The notes under the pieces were generated by a model that saw only the letters and a list, made by a program, of their open reading frames with translations, made no database searches and was not told the DNA's origin. From NCBI RefSeq assembly GCF_009295515.1, contig NZ_RQVV01000053.1:62001-126000 (forward strand): DNA of 64,000 nucleotides, written 5' to 3'. Within the stretch, counting starts at the first letter, position 1. Each line of letters opens with the position of its first letter. The DNA is from Erwinia endophytica (lineage in GTDB: Bacteria > Pseudomonadota > Gammaproteobacteria > Enterobacterales > Enterobacteriaceae). This document shows, piece by piece, positions 49,230-58,028 of this stretch. The position numbers and the translations under genes are program-made.

Positions 49230-51413
49230 ATGAATATAAAAAGTAAGGCACCGTCATCGCCGGGAGAGGAGTCAACCGGGTGGGACCTGGCTCATATTGT
49301 GGGACAACTGGTCGATCATCGTTGGGTTATTGTGGCGGTCACGGCGTTATTTATGTTGTTGGGGACCCTCTACAGCCTGTTCGCCACGCCGATTTACAGT
49401 GCAGATGCCATGGTGCAGGTGGAAGATAAAAATTCCAATACGGTTCTGAATGACCTGACCCAGATGATATCAAGCGCTCAGCCGATGTCCGCGACTGAAG
49501 TGGAAATTGTGACATCGCGTCTGGTCATCGGTAAGACGGTGCATGATCTTGGTCTGGATGCGTTGGTGCAGCAGAACTATTTGCCGGTTATTGGTAAAGG
49601 CTTGTCCCGTTTGATGGGGCACAAGCCCGGACAGGTGGACATTTCTCAACTGAGTTTGCCTGCTAACTGGGAAAAACCGGTACTGCAGTTGGAAGTGAAT
49701 GGTCCTGACAGTTACACCGTCAGCAAGAATGGTAAAACGTTATTTAAAGGTAAAGTTGGCCAGTTGGAAAGCCATAATGGCGTGACCATGCTGGTTAAAA
49801 GTATTCAGCAAGCTAATCCCGGTACGGATTTTACGGTGACTAAACTTAGCGAGCTGCAGGCTATCGGCATGGTGACCAATAATTTGACGGTTGCCGACAA
49901 AGGGAAAGATACCGGGGTATTAGGGCTGACCTATCTGGGTGAAGACCCTGTGCAGATCAGCACGGTGCTGGACCAGATTATCAACAATTATGTTGCCCAG
50001 AATATTGACCGTAAATCAGCTGAAGCGCAGAAAAGTCTGCAGTTCCTGAAAGTGCAATTGCCGCAAGTACGTGAGAAGTTGGACGCAGCTGAAGACAAGC
50101 TGAATGTTTATCGCCGTAAAAATGACTCCGTGGATTTATCACTGGAAGCTAAATCCGCGCTGGATTCATCCGTCAGCATCCAGAGCCAGTTAAACGAACT
50201 GACCTTCCGTGAAGCTGAAGTATCGCAGTTGTTCACCAAAGACCACCCGACCTACCGGGCGTTATTGGAAAAACGTCAGACGCTGGAAGATGAACAAAAA
50301 CGGTTGAACCAGAAAATTGCTCAGATGCCGCAGACTCAGCAGGACATCGTACGTCTGACCCGTGACGTACAGGCTGGTCAGGAAATCTACATGCAATTGC
50401 TGAACCGTCAGCAGGAACTGAGTATCAGCAAAGCCAGCACCGTGGGGAATGTGCGCATTGTCGACCATGCTGCGACCGCCGCGGCGCCAGTGGCACCGAA
50501 GAAATTGCTGGTGATCGTTGCCAGCCTGATGTTGGGTTTAGTGGTCTCAGTGGGCTATGTCCTGGTTAAAGCGCTGTTCCACCACGGTATTGACCGTCCG
50601 GATCAGTTGGAAGAACAGGGTATCAATGTGTATGCCACGGTGCCTTTATCTGAATGGCAGCGTAAGCGGGATGTCGAAGCGTTGTCCCGGCGGGGAACAC
50701 AGATAAAAGTTGATCCGCACAACACGTTGTTGTCGTTAGGCAACCCGACAGATTTGGCTGTTGAAGCAATCCGCAGCTTGCGTACCAGTCTGCACTTCGC
50801 AATGATGGAAGCGAAAAATAATATTCTGATGATTACCGGCGCCAGCCCCGGCATTGGTAAAACATTTATCTGTTCTAACCTGGCGGCACTGGTCGCCCAC
50901 GCGGGTCAGAAAGTTCTGTTTATCGATGGGGATATGCGTCGTGGTTACACCCATGAGTTGCTGGGCGCCAGTAATAAAGTGGGGCTATCCGATGTGCTGT
51001 CAGGTAAAAAGCCTTTCGGTACAGAGATGCTGCAACAAGGTGCTTATGGTTTTGACTTTATTTCGCGTGGTCAGGTGCCTCCGAACCCGTCTGAGTTGTT
51101 GATGCATAAGCGCATGAACGAGTTGCTGGAATGGGCGAGTAAGAACTATGACCTGGTCTTGATTGATACCCCACCGATCCTCGCGGTAACGGATGCGTCT
51201 ATTATTGGTAAACTGGCTGGCACTTCTCTGATGGTCGCTCGCTTTGAAACCAACACGTTGCGTGAAATTGAAATCAGCTATCGCCGCTTTGCACAGAATG
51301 GTATTGAGGTTAAAGGGGTGATCCTTAACGCGGTGGTGCGTAAAGCCGCCAATGCTTATGGCTATGGCTATGACTATTACAGTTATGGTTATAAATCGGA
51401 TGTGAAAAGCTAA
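49230..51413 (+). CDS. wzc: Tyrosine autokinase / EPS co-polymerase Wzc (AmsA)
   Basis: Inner-membrane protein of 727 residues controlling EPS chain length and export with Wza. The N-terminal Wzz domain with TM1 (WVIVAVTALFMLLGTLYSLF) is followed by a long periplasmic helical region with coiled coil near residues 270-390. TM2 is LLVIVASLMLGLVVSVGYVL. The cytoplasmic BY-kinase has Walker A GASPGIGKTFICSN, Walker A' LFIDGDMRRG and Walker B LVLIDTPP. The C-terminal tail is a tyrosine cluster (seven Tyr in YGYGYDYYSYGY plus flanks). ATG 49230 is preferred to TTG 49218. Confidence 0.95.
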   Translation: MNIKSKAPSSPGEESTGWDLAHIVGQLVDHRWVIVAVTALFMLLGTLYSLFATPIYSADAMVQVEDKNSNTVLNDLTQMISSAQPMSATEVEIVTSRLVIGKTVHDLGLDALVQQNYLPVIGKGLSRLMGHKPGQVDISQLSLPANWEKPVLQLEVNGPDSYTVSKNGKTLFKGKVGQLESHNGVTMLVKSIQQANPGTDFTVTKLSELQAIGMVTNNLTVADKGKDTGVLGLTYLGEDPVQISTVLDQIINNYVAQNIDRKSAEAQKSLQFLKVQLPQVREKLDAAEDKLNVYRRKNDSVDLSLEAKSALDSSVSIQSQLNELTFREAEVSQLFTKDHPTYRALLEKRQTLEDEQKRLNQKIAQMPQTQQDIVRLTRDVQAGQEIYMQLLNRQQELSISKASTVGNVRIVDHAATAAAPVAPKKLLVIVASLMLGLVVSVGYVLVKALFHHGIDRPDQLEEQGINVYATVPLSEWQRKRDVEALSRRGTQIKVDPHNTLLSLGNPTDLAVEAIRSLRTSLHFAMMEAKNNILMITGASPGIGKTFICSNLAALVAHAGQKVLFIDGDMRRGYTHELLGASNKVGLSDVLSGKKPFGTEMLQQGAYGFDFISRGQVPPNPSELLMHKRMNELLEWASKNYDLVLIDTPPILAVTDASIIGKLAGTSLMVARFETNTLREIEISYRRFAQNGIEVKGVILNAVVRKAANAYGYGYDYYSYGYKSDVKS

Positions 51414-51518
51414 ATAAGTCGCCCGAAACATTTGTCAGAGACTTAGGTTTCGGGTTGTCTTTTCTGCGGTTTGGATTTTCCAGGTGATTTTATCTGGACG
51501 CAACGAAGGTATTTGGTA

Positions 51519-52418
51519 ATGAAGGATATTTTCTTCTCAATTGTCATTCCCGCATATAATGCATCCGAATCTATCGTGACGACCCTGGATTGTGTAGCTG
51601 CGCAGACTTATCAGCATTTTGAAGTGATCATTATTGATGATAAGTCCGCGGATGCTGAACGACTAGCTGAAGTGGTGAAGAACTATCCCCAACTGAAGAT
51701 TCAATTGGTCCTTTCGCAAGAAAAGCTATTTGGATCTGCAGCCCGAAATAAAGGGATTGACCTGGCGACGGGCGATTACATCTGTTTTCTTGATGCTGAT
51801 GATGAATGGCACCCAGAGAAGCTACAGGAATCGCTGAAAACTATCCGTGAACTGGACGCGCAGGGGAAAGAAAAAACCATCATTTTCAGCCAGGTGAATA
51901 TTATTCAGGATGGCCGCTTTCTGAAAGTGATGCCAATGCGGGCGCTCTCACGCAACGAAAGTGTCGCTGAATACCTGTTTGGCTGCTATGGTTTTATCCA
52001 GACCAGTACCATTGTGTTGAAGCGTGAATATGCGGAAGACATCAAGTTCGATCCACAATATATCCGCCATCAGGATTATGACTTTTGTATCCGGGCCGAT
52101 AAAAAAGGCTACGAATTTGTGATGATTGCCCAGCCACTGGCGAATTACCACCTGGTTTCCTCATTCGGTTCCAAACACAAAGGCGAATCAGTGAAATATT
52201 CCTTCTTCTGGTTAGAGAAGATGAAACCTCATTTGACTCAGCGCGATATCAATACCTACAAAGCGTATAAATTGCCGTTGCGCTATAAAATGGATGGGAA
52301 ATCACTGCAAGCGGGCGTCAGCTTTATCCGTTATTTTTTCTTAACAAATAAAGATAATCGTACCTATTTTATCAATCGTCTTAAGGATAAGGTCAGAGAG
52401 CGATTAAGTGGTAAATAG
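51519..52418 (+). CDS. amsB: Family 2 glycosyltransferase (AmsB-like)
   Basis: Cytoplasmic GT-A transferase of 299 residues adding a sugar to the lipid-linked EPS repeat. FFSIVIPAYNASESIVTTLD at the N-terminus and VIIIDDKSADAERL are the nucleotide-sugar site; FLDADDEWHPEKL is the metal-binding DxD-type motif. The ATG at 51519 is chosen over an upstream open stretch because the family N-terminus begins there and AAGG precedes it. Position after wzc is that of amsB, whose product in E. amylovora adds galactose; donor here is inferred. Confidence 0.85.
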   Translation: MKDIFFSIVIPAYNASESIVTTLDCVAAQTYQHFEVIIIDDKSADAERLAEVVKNYPQLKIQLVLSQEKLFGSAARNKGIDLATGDYICFLDADDEWHPEKLQESLKTIRELDAQGKEKTIIFSQVNIIQDGRFLKVMPMRALSRNESVAEYLFGCYGFIQTSTIVLKREYAEDIKFDPQYIRHQDYDFCIRADKKGYEFVMIAQPLANYHLVSSFGSKHKGESVKYSFFWLEKMKPHLTQRDINTYKAYKLPLRYKMDGKSLQAGVSFIRYFFLTNKDNRTYFINRLKDKVRERLSGK

Positions 52419-52460
52419 CGTTAGTTTTCATGCAAGAAAACTAGCCTCGCGGGGAAAAGA

Positions 52461-53585
52461 ATGGCCATATACTGGATAATAAGCTATACGCTGCTCGTTT
52501 TTTGTATCTTTGAACTGGCCTCGATTAACCAGTTAACACAGCCGAAAAATCGATGTGTCATTACCTATTTCTTTTTTATCGGGACCGTTATTCTGATCCT
52601 TTTTGCCGGTATGCGAGGACCGGGATCAGGGATAGATGACTGGCAGTACCTTGGTTTTTTCCACGATTTCTCCAGACAGACCAGCATGGAAGGTTATGCG
52701 ACGGTAGCGGATGTTTATCGTTACGAAAACCTGTTTATGCTCCTGGCCTGGGTGCTGGGTTGGTTCACTCACCAGAGTTACTATTTTCTGTTGTTCGTGG
52801 CTTTTATCGCGGTAACAACTAACGCCTTTATTTATAAAAAATATTCTCCGTTGATTTTATGTTCGCTGTGCCTGTATTCAGCCCATCTGTTTATCAACAA
52901 GGATATGAATCAGATCCGTTTTGGGTTGTCGAGTGCTTTTGCCGTGGCGTGTATCTGCACTGCTGCGGGCAGAAAGTATCTGTTGGCGATAATTTTTCTG
53001 CTGTTGAGCAGCCAGTCGCACTCAACCGGTTACGCTTTATTAATTGTGACGCCATTTCTGTTCCTGAAAGAACGTAAGTACTTTGGTGTAGCGATGGTGA
53101 TTGCGGCTATTCCATTAGGGTTGATCGGTGGGAAAAAGCTGTTTCTTGACTCGCTGGGGATTGTTCCATCGCTTGGTGACAGGGCTATGGGGTACAGCGG
53201 AACCAATTTCGACGTGGCTTCCCCGGTATTTGGTCTGGCTAACCTGAAGAACATTGCCTTTATCGCCTTTTTTACTCAGGTTTATTTCCGTAAAACGATT
53301 GAACCTAAAGATCGGCTGGCGTATATATTGCTTATTGCCTATTCCGCCGGGGCTGCCGTGCGTATTGTTTTCTCCGATTTCTCCATCCTCGGGGGAAGAG
53401 TGGGCAATTTATTCCTGCACACGGAGCCATTATTATTGGCGCTGATTATGACACGTATCAGGAACCCGTTGTTCAACATTGCACTGTTGTTCGCGATGAC
53501 GACGTATTATCTGGCCTACAATACCATCCTCTCGGTGCAGTCGATTGACGGTTACAGTATTGCGCCGTTCTTCAGGATTTTTTGA
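52461..53585 (+). CDS. amsC: EPS polymerase, EpsG/Wzy type (AmsC-like)
   Basis: A 374-residue integral membrane protein with about ten to eleven helices. It shows the EpsG-family pattern LFAGMRGPGSGIDDWQYLGF after the second helix and NKDMNQIRFGLSSAFAVACI in the middle, the region common to Wzy-like EpsG polymerases. It is expected to join repeat units on the periplasmic face of the inner membrane. As usual for polymerases the overall sequence is poorly constrained; family and position (that of amsC) carry the call. Confidence 0.85.
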   Translation: MAIYWIISYTLLVFCIFELASINQLTQPKNRCVITYFFFIGTVILILFAGMRGPGSGIDDWQYLGFFHDFSRQTSMEGYATVADVYRYENLFMLLAWVLGWFTHQSYYFLLFVAFIAVTTNAFIYKKYSPLILCSLCLYSAHLFINKDMNQIRFGLSSAFAVACICTAAGRKYLLAIIFLLLSSQSHSTGYALLIVTPFLFLKERKYFGVAMVIAAIPLGLIGGKKLFLDSLGIVPSLGDRAMGYSGTNFDVASPVFGLANLKNIAFIAFFTQVYFRKTIEPKDRLAYILLIAYSAGAAVRIVFSDFSILGGRVGNLFLHTEPLLLALIMTRIRNPLFNIALLFAMTTYYLAYNTILSVQSIDGYSIAPFFRIF

Positions 53586-53657
53586 TTGACTGGCCAGCTA
53601 TCTGGCCTTTTTTATTGCTAGTTTTTTGACTTTCATGATTTATATGCAGGGTATCAG

Positions 53658-54410
53658 ATGAACAATCAATTCGGCACAGTAGGTATTATCATCCCTATGT
53701 ACAACGCGCGTGATACTGTTTTACGTGCGGTACAGTCGGTTCTTGAGCAAACCTGGACGGACTGGAGAGTCTATCTGATTAATGATAAATCAACCGATGA
53801 TTCACTGGCTCTGGTGCAGGAGCATTGCCGCGATCCTCGGATTACTATCCTGAGTAACGAGGTGAATCTGGGGGTGGCCGAGACCCGTAATGTTGGCCTG
53901 AACGCTGCCACTGAAGAGTTTATCGCTTTCCTCGACAGCGATGATGAATGGGAAAAAGACAAGTTGATGTTGCAGGTGCAAGCGCTGGCTGCGGGTGACA
54001 ATTTGATTATCTCCCATTACGGTTATAAATCCCGCACCAAAGCTTATGACGTTACCTACAGCAAACCTTATCTGCTGAAAGAGAATTTTGTGAAAAAGCA
54101 GTTTCGCATCTGCTTCTCTTCCGTCTGTTATCGTCGTCCGGTACGCAATATCACTTTTCAGAAAAAGGGACATGAGGACTTTTTATTCCTCTATGAATTA
54201 TTTGAGCAATATAAGCAGGCTCGCGTTATCGAACAAAATCTGGTTATTTATTATGAGCTGGGTGATTCACTGTCGCGTAATAAAAATAAAGCGGCGAAGT
54301 GGCATCTTGATTTATTAAAATTCATCTATAAAAATAACTCGCTGAAAGTCTATTATTATTATCTTTGGTACATGGTTAATGGCGTTCTGTTCACATTGAA
54401 GCACAGATAA
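53658..54410 (+). CDS. Family 2 glycosyltransferase
   Basis: A 250-residue GT-A transferase. GIIIPMYNARDTVLRAVQSV begins the nucleotide-binding fold, LINDKSTDDSL and FLDSDDEWEKDKL give the metal/nucleotide site, and GHEDFLFLYELFEQY contains the ED pair typical of the acceptor-side catalytic region. It could correspond to E. amylovora AmsE or to one of the Pantoea Wce transferases. However, it lies before, not after, the GT4 gene, so I give no symbol. Adds one sugar of the repeat unit; donor unknown. Confidence 0.82.
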   Translation: MNNQFGTVGIIIPMYNARDTVLRAVQSVLEQTWTDWRVYLINDKSTDDSLALVQEHCRDPRITILSNEVNLGVAETRNVGLNAATEEFIAFLDSDDEWEKDKLMLQVQALAAGDNLIISHYGYKSRTKAYDVTYSKPYLLKENFVKKQFRICFSSVCYRRPVRNITFQKKGHEDFLFLYELFEQYKQARVIEQNLVIYYELGDSLSRNKNKAAKWHLDLLKFIYKNNSLKVYYYYLWYMVNGVLFTLKHR

Positions 54411-54534
54411 CCTGCCGGGCTTGAAACGTATCGGTCTTGCAATGACAAATGTCGCAGCCTTTCCTGAATGTGGGCATTGATTGCCTGGCGAGACAGACTT
54501 TTAACATTGATGTGATTGAGGTGGCGAGTCCACG

Positions 54535-55569
54535 ATGAAAAAAATAGTGCTGGTGATTAAAGACGCTTATTCCTATGCCGGAACCGAAAATATTTGTAAC
54601 TTCATGTCTGAGTGTTTGGGTGATGACCATGAAGTGAGCGTTTATTCCCTGGAAGGCGCGGGGAAGCCATTTTATCCGTTTAACAAGGTTAAACAGATGG
54701 TCAGTTTTCAGGGTGAAAAAAATCCTATCCGCAGTGCAGTAAAGCGGATTAATCAGGAAGGTTTCGATGCGGTGTTTTTAATCAGCATGGGCCGCCTGAG
54801 TGTGATGTTCGCGCTGTACAGCATATTATCGCTGAAAAAGAAAAAGGCGAAAACCTACGCCTGCGAACATATTGCAATTAACTCCTTCAGTAAACCGATT
54901 AAGTTCCTCAAATATCTCTTTCTGCGTTATTACGACCGTGTCATCGTGTTGACCGATAAAGACCATGCCGTATTTACGCAGTGGGGCATCCCAAGTAAGA
55001 CTATCCCTAATCCTGTGGTGTACAAAAATTTTCAGCGCACTGAACGCAAGTATCAGGCGCTGGCCGTGGGCCGTCTTGATTTCCAGAAAGGCTTCGACCT
55101 GCTGCTGGATATCTGGCAGGGCTTCCAGGCGACTAATCCGGACTGGAAACTGGTCATCGCCGGTGACGGCGAATTGAAAGATCAACTGATCGCTCAGGCA
55201 GCGGCACTGAACATTTCGGACAGTGTGGCCTTTGTTGGTCGGGTCTCCAACATCAATGACTACTACCGTGACAGTGATATGGCCTTAATGACCTCGCGTT
55301 ATGAAGGTTTACCGCTGGTTTTACTGGAAGCTAAATCCTGGGCGTTACCCGTTGTAGCCTATGACTGCCCAACCGGTCCGCAGGAAATCATCAATAACAA
55401 TGAGGATGGTTTCCTGGTGGCAATGAATGATCGTGCCAGCTTTATTGAAAAAATGCACCAACTCGCGCACAACGATGCGCTGTTTTATGCCATGAGTGAA
55501 AAAACAAAAACAACGTCACTTAAATTCGACGGCAAGATTATTAAAGAAACCTGGCTTTCGCTGGTTTAA
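54535..55569 (+). CDS. Family 4 glycosyltransferase (AmsD-like)
   Basis: A 344-residue GT-B transferase. The N-terminal acceptor domain contains KDAYSYAGTENI. The donor domain has VGRLDFQKGFDLLLD, KLVIAGDGELKDQL and the EX7E-type motif TSRYEGLPLVLLEAKSWALP. E. amylovora AmsD is of similar length and family, but there it precedes amsE, while here the GT2 gene comes first. A 124-base gap upstream is longer than usual in this cluster. Adds one repeat-unit sugar; donor unknown. Confidence 0.83.
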   Translation: MKKIVLVIKDAYSYAGTENICNFMSECLGDDHEVSVYSLEGAGKPFYPFNKVKQMVSFQGEKNPIRSAVKRINQEGFDAVFLISMGRLSVMFALYSILSLKKKKAKTYACEHIAINSFSKPIKFLKYLFLRYYDRVIVLTDKDHAVFTQWGIPSKTIPNPVVYKNFQRTERKYQALAVGRLDFQKGFDLLLDIWQGFQATNPDWKLVIAGDGELKDQLIAQAAALNISDSVAFVGRVSNINDYYRDSDMALMTSRYEGLPLVLLEAKSWALPVVAYDCPTGPQEIINNNEDGFLVAMNDRASFIEKMHQLAHNDALFYAMSEKTKTTSLKFDGKIIKETWLSLV

Positions 55570-55631
55570 AAATACCCCTCTGGAATTTACATTCACGCCG
55601 CAACGGCACTAATGACTATGGGATTACATGA

Positions 55632-57848
55632 ATGAAAAGAAGAGAATTAATTACTGGGTTCTCATCGATTCTTGCAGCCCTTTCTGTGAGTTCGTTTTCC
55701 AGCCAGGCCGCTAAAAAAGACGCTTCCGTTTCGATGACTGACGTCAATGCTGGCGATATACCGAAAGATGATGTTCCTATTCTGACGCCGGAAAACATCT
55801 ACGCCATGCCAGAGCGTTTCTGGGAAAATTTCAGCGGGAAACTCTATATCGGTAAGGCCGGGACAGACCCGACCCAGGCCGGCAATCTGATCGATGTGTT
55901 CCTGCGTAATGCTGATGGCAAACTTTCTAAAATTGCGCAGCCGGTGGCGCTTAACCGGGGAAATTTCCAGACATTTATCGCTGATAACGCGGCGCTGATA
56001 GCCAACCCTGTTCACTCGATGGCGGTGCTGGATGACAACGGCCATGTCCTGTTCAATATTCCTGATATCAGTCGTCTGGCGGCGAATAACTTCAGTCAGC
56101 GTCTGGTTCAGCCGGCAGGTTATCAGTTGATTGGAGAAATCAGTTCAGTAAACGAACTGCGTAAGACCCGGCCGCTGTTTGAAGGGGCGAAGGTGAAACT
56201 CAGCAGTTGGCACGAAGGACGAGAACAGGGCGGCGGCGAGTTCGTCGGCAGCTTCAGCCCTGCCACGGACGATGGTGGGGTGACCTTCGCCGGTGCCGGT
56301 TTCCACTGGCGTCGCGTGGTGCAGGATTTTAATCGTCTGACCCTGTTTGATTTTGGGGCGATTGATGACGGTAAAACGGATACGGCCCCAGCTGTCAGAG
56401 CAATGTACAACTGGTCACGGAAAGCGGATCAGCCCATTTGTGTGCAATTTCCCGCGGGAACCTTCCTCGTCAGCGGTTGTGATTTCTCGCAAGAGGAGAC
56501 GCGCTTTTTCCGGGTGTCCGGGGCAATGGTCAACTTCGGCTATTTCCCGGCCACCACCATTGTCTCTGACGGCAAATCCGACTTTGTTTTTGAGGTCAAT
56601 AGCCGTTGGGTGGAGATTGGCAACCTTATTTTTAACGGTCGCGCTGACCATCATCCCAATGAGCAGGGCTTTTTTAACAATAAATGCCCGGGGGGCCAGT
56701 ATTTCCGTGGCGCCTGCCTGTATTTTAAGGCGGTAGGCGGTACTTCGCTGAGCTTGATGGATACCCTCGACTGCAAGATTGATCAGTGGTATGCCAGTAA
56801 GTGTACGGGGGACGTGATCAAATCCGTGTGGTCAGGGCAGAAAACGGGTAAGTGGGATCACAGTACCGCCATTGAGTTATCCAACTTCAATGCTCAGCAC
56901 TGTAGTAAAGGGATGGTACTGAACCTGGATCGCTGTAGTCAGTCGATTATCCATAATGGCTGGATTGAGCATTCGGAAAATCCGGGCAACATCTCGAATG
57001 GTCAATGGATCATTGATGCGCTGAGCATTGAAACCTGTAAAAACCCGCTGATTGCGCATAACTCTCGTTTGAATATGCGCCAGACCAACTTGCAGGCCGG
57101 AAGCTGGATTGATAACTCGCGCGCTGAAGGTGCCTGGTTGAGTGCTTTTGAACAAGGCTCTACACGAGTGGAGTCCTATGGTATCGCTGTTGACGGCAGC
57201 ATGAAGTACAACTACCTGCTCTCACGCTTTCGTCTGGTGAATAACAGTAATCAGGAAAAATGGATCGAGCTCGGTAACATCTTCACCCCGGAAGTCGGTG
57301 ATAGTTGGGAAATTGAGATTATCGGCCAGGCCGGTTTCAGTAACGGGACCGACCAACAAACGCTGGAAAAAGTGGTGGGAGGGGCCGCTACTGGCGGCAA
57401 AGCGATGATCAATCTGCAGCGGAAAACACATAAGTTTGAAGCCAACTGGCATGCTGAAGGCGCCAGCCCCATCGTCGACGTAATGATTGAGACGCCTTAT
57501 GACACCGATGCCCGCGTTTATGTCAAGCTGGCTGGCTGGTTAGCGTCTGCCGGCGTGTTGATGAAGTCCACCGCGAAAGATCGTTTTATGACCGGCGCCT
57601 GTGCACGTTTCGACAGTAAAATGGCGGAAGTTAAACAGCCAGCTGGCGCGAATGTTCACCGGGCGGTTCAGCGTTTTACTTTGCACAATGGTAAGGCGGG
57701 GATAGGCGCCAACGAACAGGGGGATGTACTGATGCAGTCGCGAGTGCTGAATGCTGACGAGGTGGATATCTCAAAGGCGGCAGGCTACGTTTCCATGGTC
57801 ATTAACGGCCAGCAGGTGGCTGTGCCTTATTTCGCGATCAAGAAGTGA
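55632..57848 (+). CDS. amsF: Exported tailspike-like EPS protein (AmsF/WceF family)
   Basis: A 738-residue protein. The signal peptide carries Arg-Arg at residues 3-4 (MKRRELITGF) and an AQAA-like end (SSQAA) near 27. Residues 60-148 resemble the head-binding domain of phage P22 tailspike: GKLYIGKAGTDPTQAGNLI corresponds to P22 GKIYIGQIDTDP..., AQPVALNRG to TQPLIINAAG, and HSMAVLDDNG to HSMAIYDANG. A Gly-rich linker (HEGREQGGGEFVGSF) follows. Then comes the start of a right-handed beta-helix, LFDFGAIDDGKTDTAPAVRA with VQFPAGTFLVSG, the pectate-lyase/tailspike pattern, and a C-terminal beta domain. Pantoea stewartii WceF was reported to have a phage tailspike-like fold and to modify stewartan biofilm. 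So the likely role is EPS cleavage or processing outside the cytoplasm. Confidence 0.85.
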   Translation: MKRRELITGFSSILAALSVSSFSSQAAKKDASVSMTDVNAGDIPKDDVPILTPENIYAMPERFWENFSGKLYIGKAGTDPTQAGNLIDVFLRNADGKLSKIAQPVALNRGNFQTFIADNAALIANPVHSMAVLDDNGHVLFNIPDISRLAANNFSQRLVQPAGYQLIGEISSVNELRKTRPLFEGAKVKLSSWHEGREQGGGEFVGSFSPATDDGGVTFAGAGFHWRRVVQDFNRLTLFDFGAIDDGKTDTAPAVRAMYNWSRKADQPICVQFPAGTFLVSGCDFSQEETRFFRVSGAMVNFGYFPATTIVSDGKSDFVFEVNSRWVEIGNLIFNGRADHHPNEQGFFNNKCPGGQYFRGACLYFKAVGGTSLSLMDTLDCKIDQWYASKCTGDVIKSVWSGQKTGKWDHSTAIELSNFNAQHCSKGMVLNLDRCSQSIIHNGWIEHSENPGNISNGQWIIDALSIETCKNPLIAHNSRLNMRQTNLQAGSWIDNSRAEGAWLSAFEQGSTRVESYGIAVDGSMKYNYLLSRFRLVNNSNQEKWIELGNIFTPEVGDSWEIEIIGQAGFSNGTDQQTLEKVVGGAATGGKAMINLQRKTHKFEANWHAEGASPIVDVMIETPYDTDARVYVKLAGWLASAGVLMKSTAKDRFMTGACARFDSKMAEVKQPAGANVHRAVQRFTLHNGKAGIGANEQGDVLMQSRVLNADEVDISKAAGYVSMVINGQQVAVPYFAIKK

Positions 57849-57986
57849 TGTTCTCGGGGACTGGGGGAGACTGTTCCTGAATTTTGTCGGAGCGCTTTGA
57901 CAGGGGGGCTCCGTATTAAGATAAAAATTTGCGCCGGGTGAAATAATTAGTTCGAAAATAGACTTATTTATCAGCATTTTATTGGT

Positions 57987-58019
57987 GGTTTATTCCTGCG
58001 GGATAAACCGTCTTTTTCT
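57987..58019 (+). terminator. Terminator-like hairpin inside the EPS operon before amsJ
   Basis: GGTTTATTCC and GGGATAAACC form a ten-base stem (one U-G pair) with a three-base loop, followed by GTCTTTTTC. This is a good rho-independent layout only about ten bases before the amsJ ribosome site. In an RfaH-controlled operon such an element would set the ratio of early to late genes. Another weaker stem, CGGAGC/GCTCCG (57889-57914), lies earlier in the same 180-base gap. Confidence 0.6.
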
Positions 58020-58028
58020 GGAGTGTTT

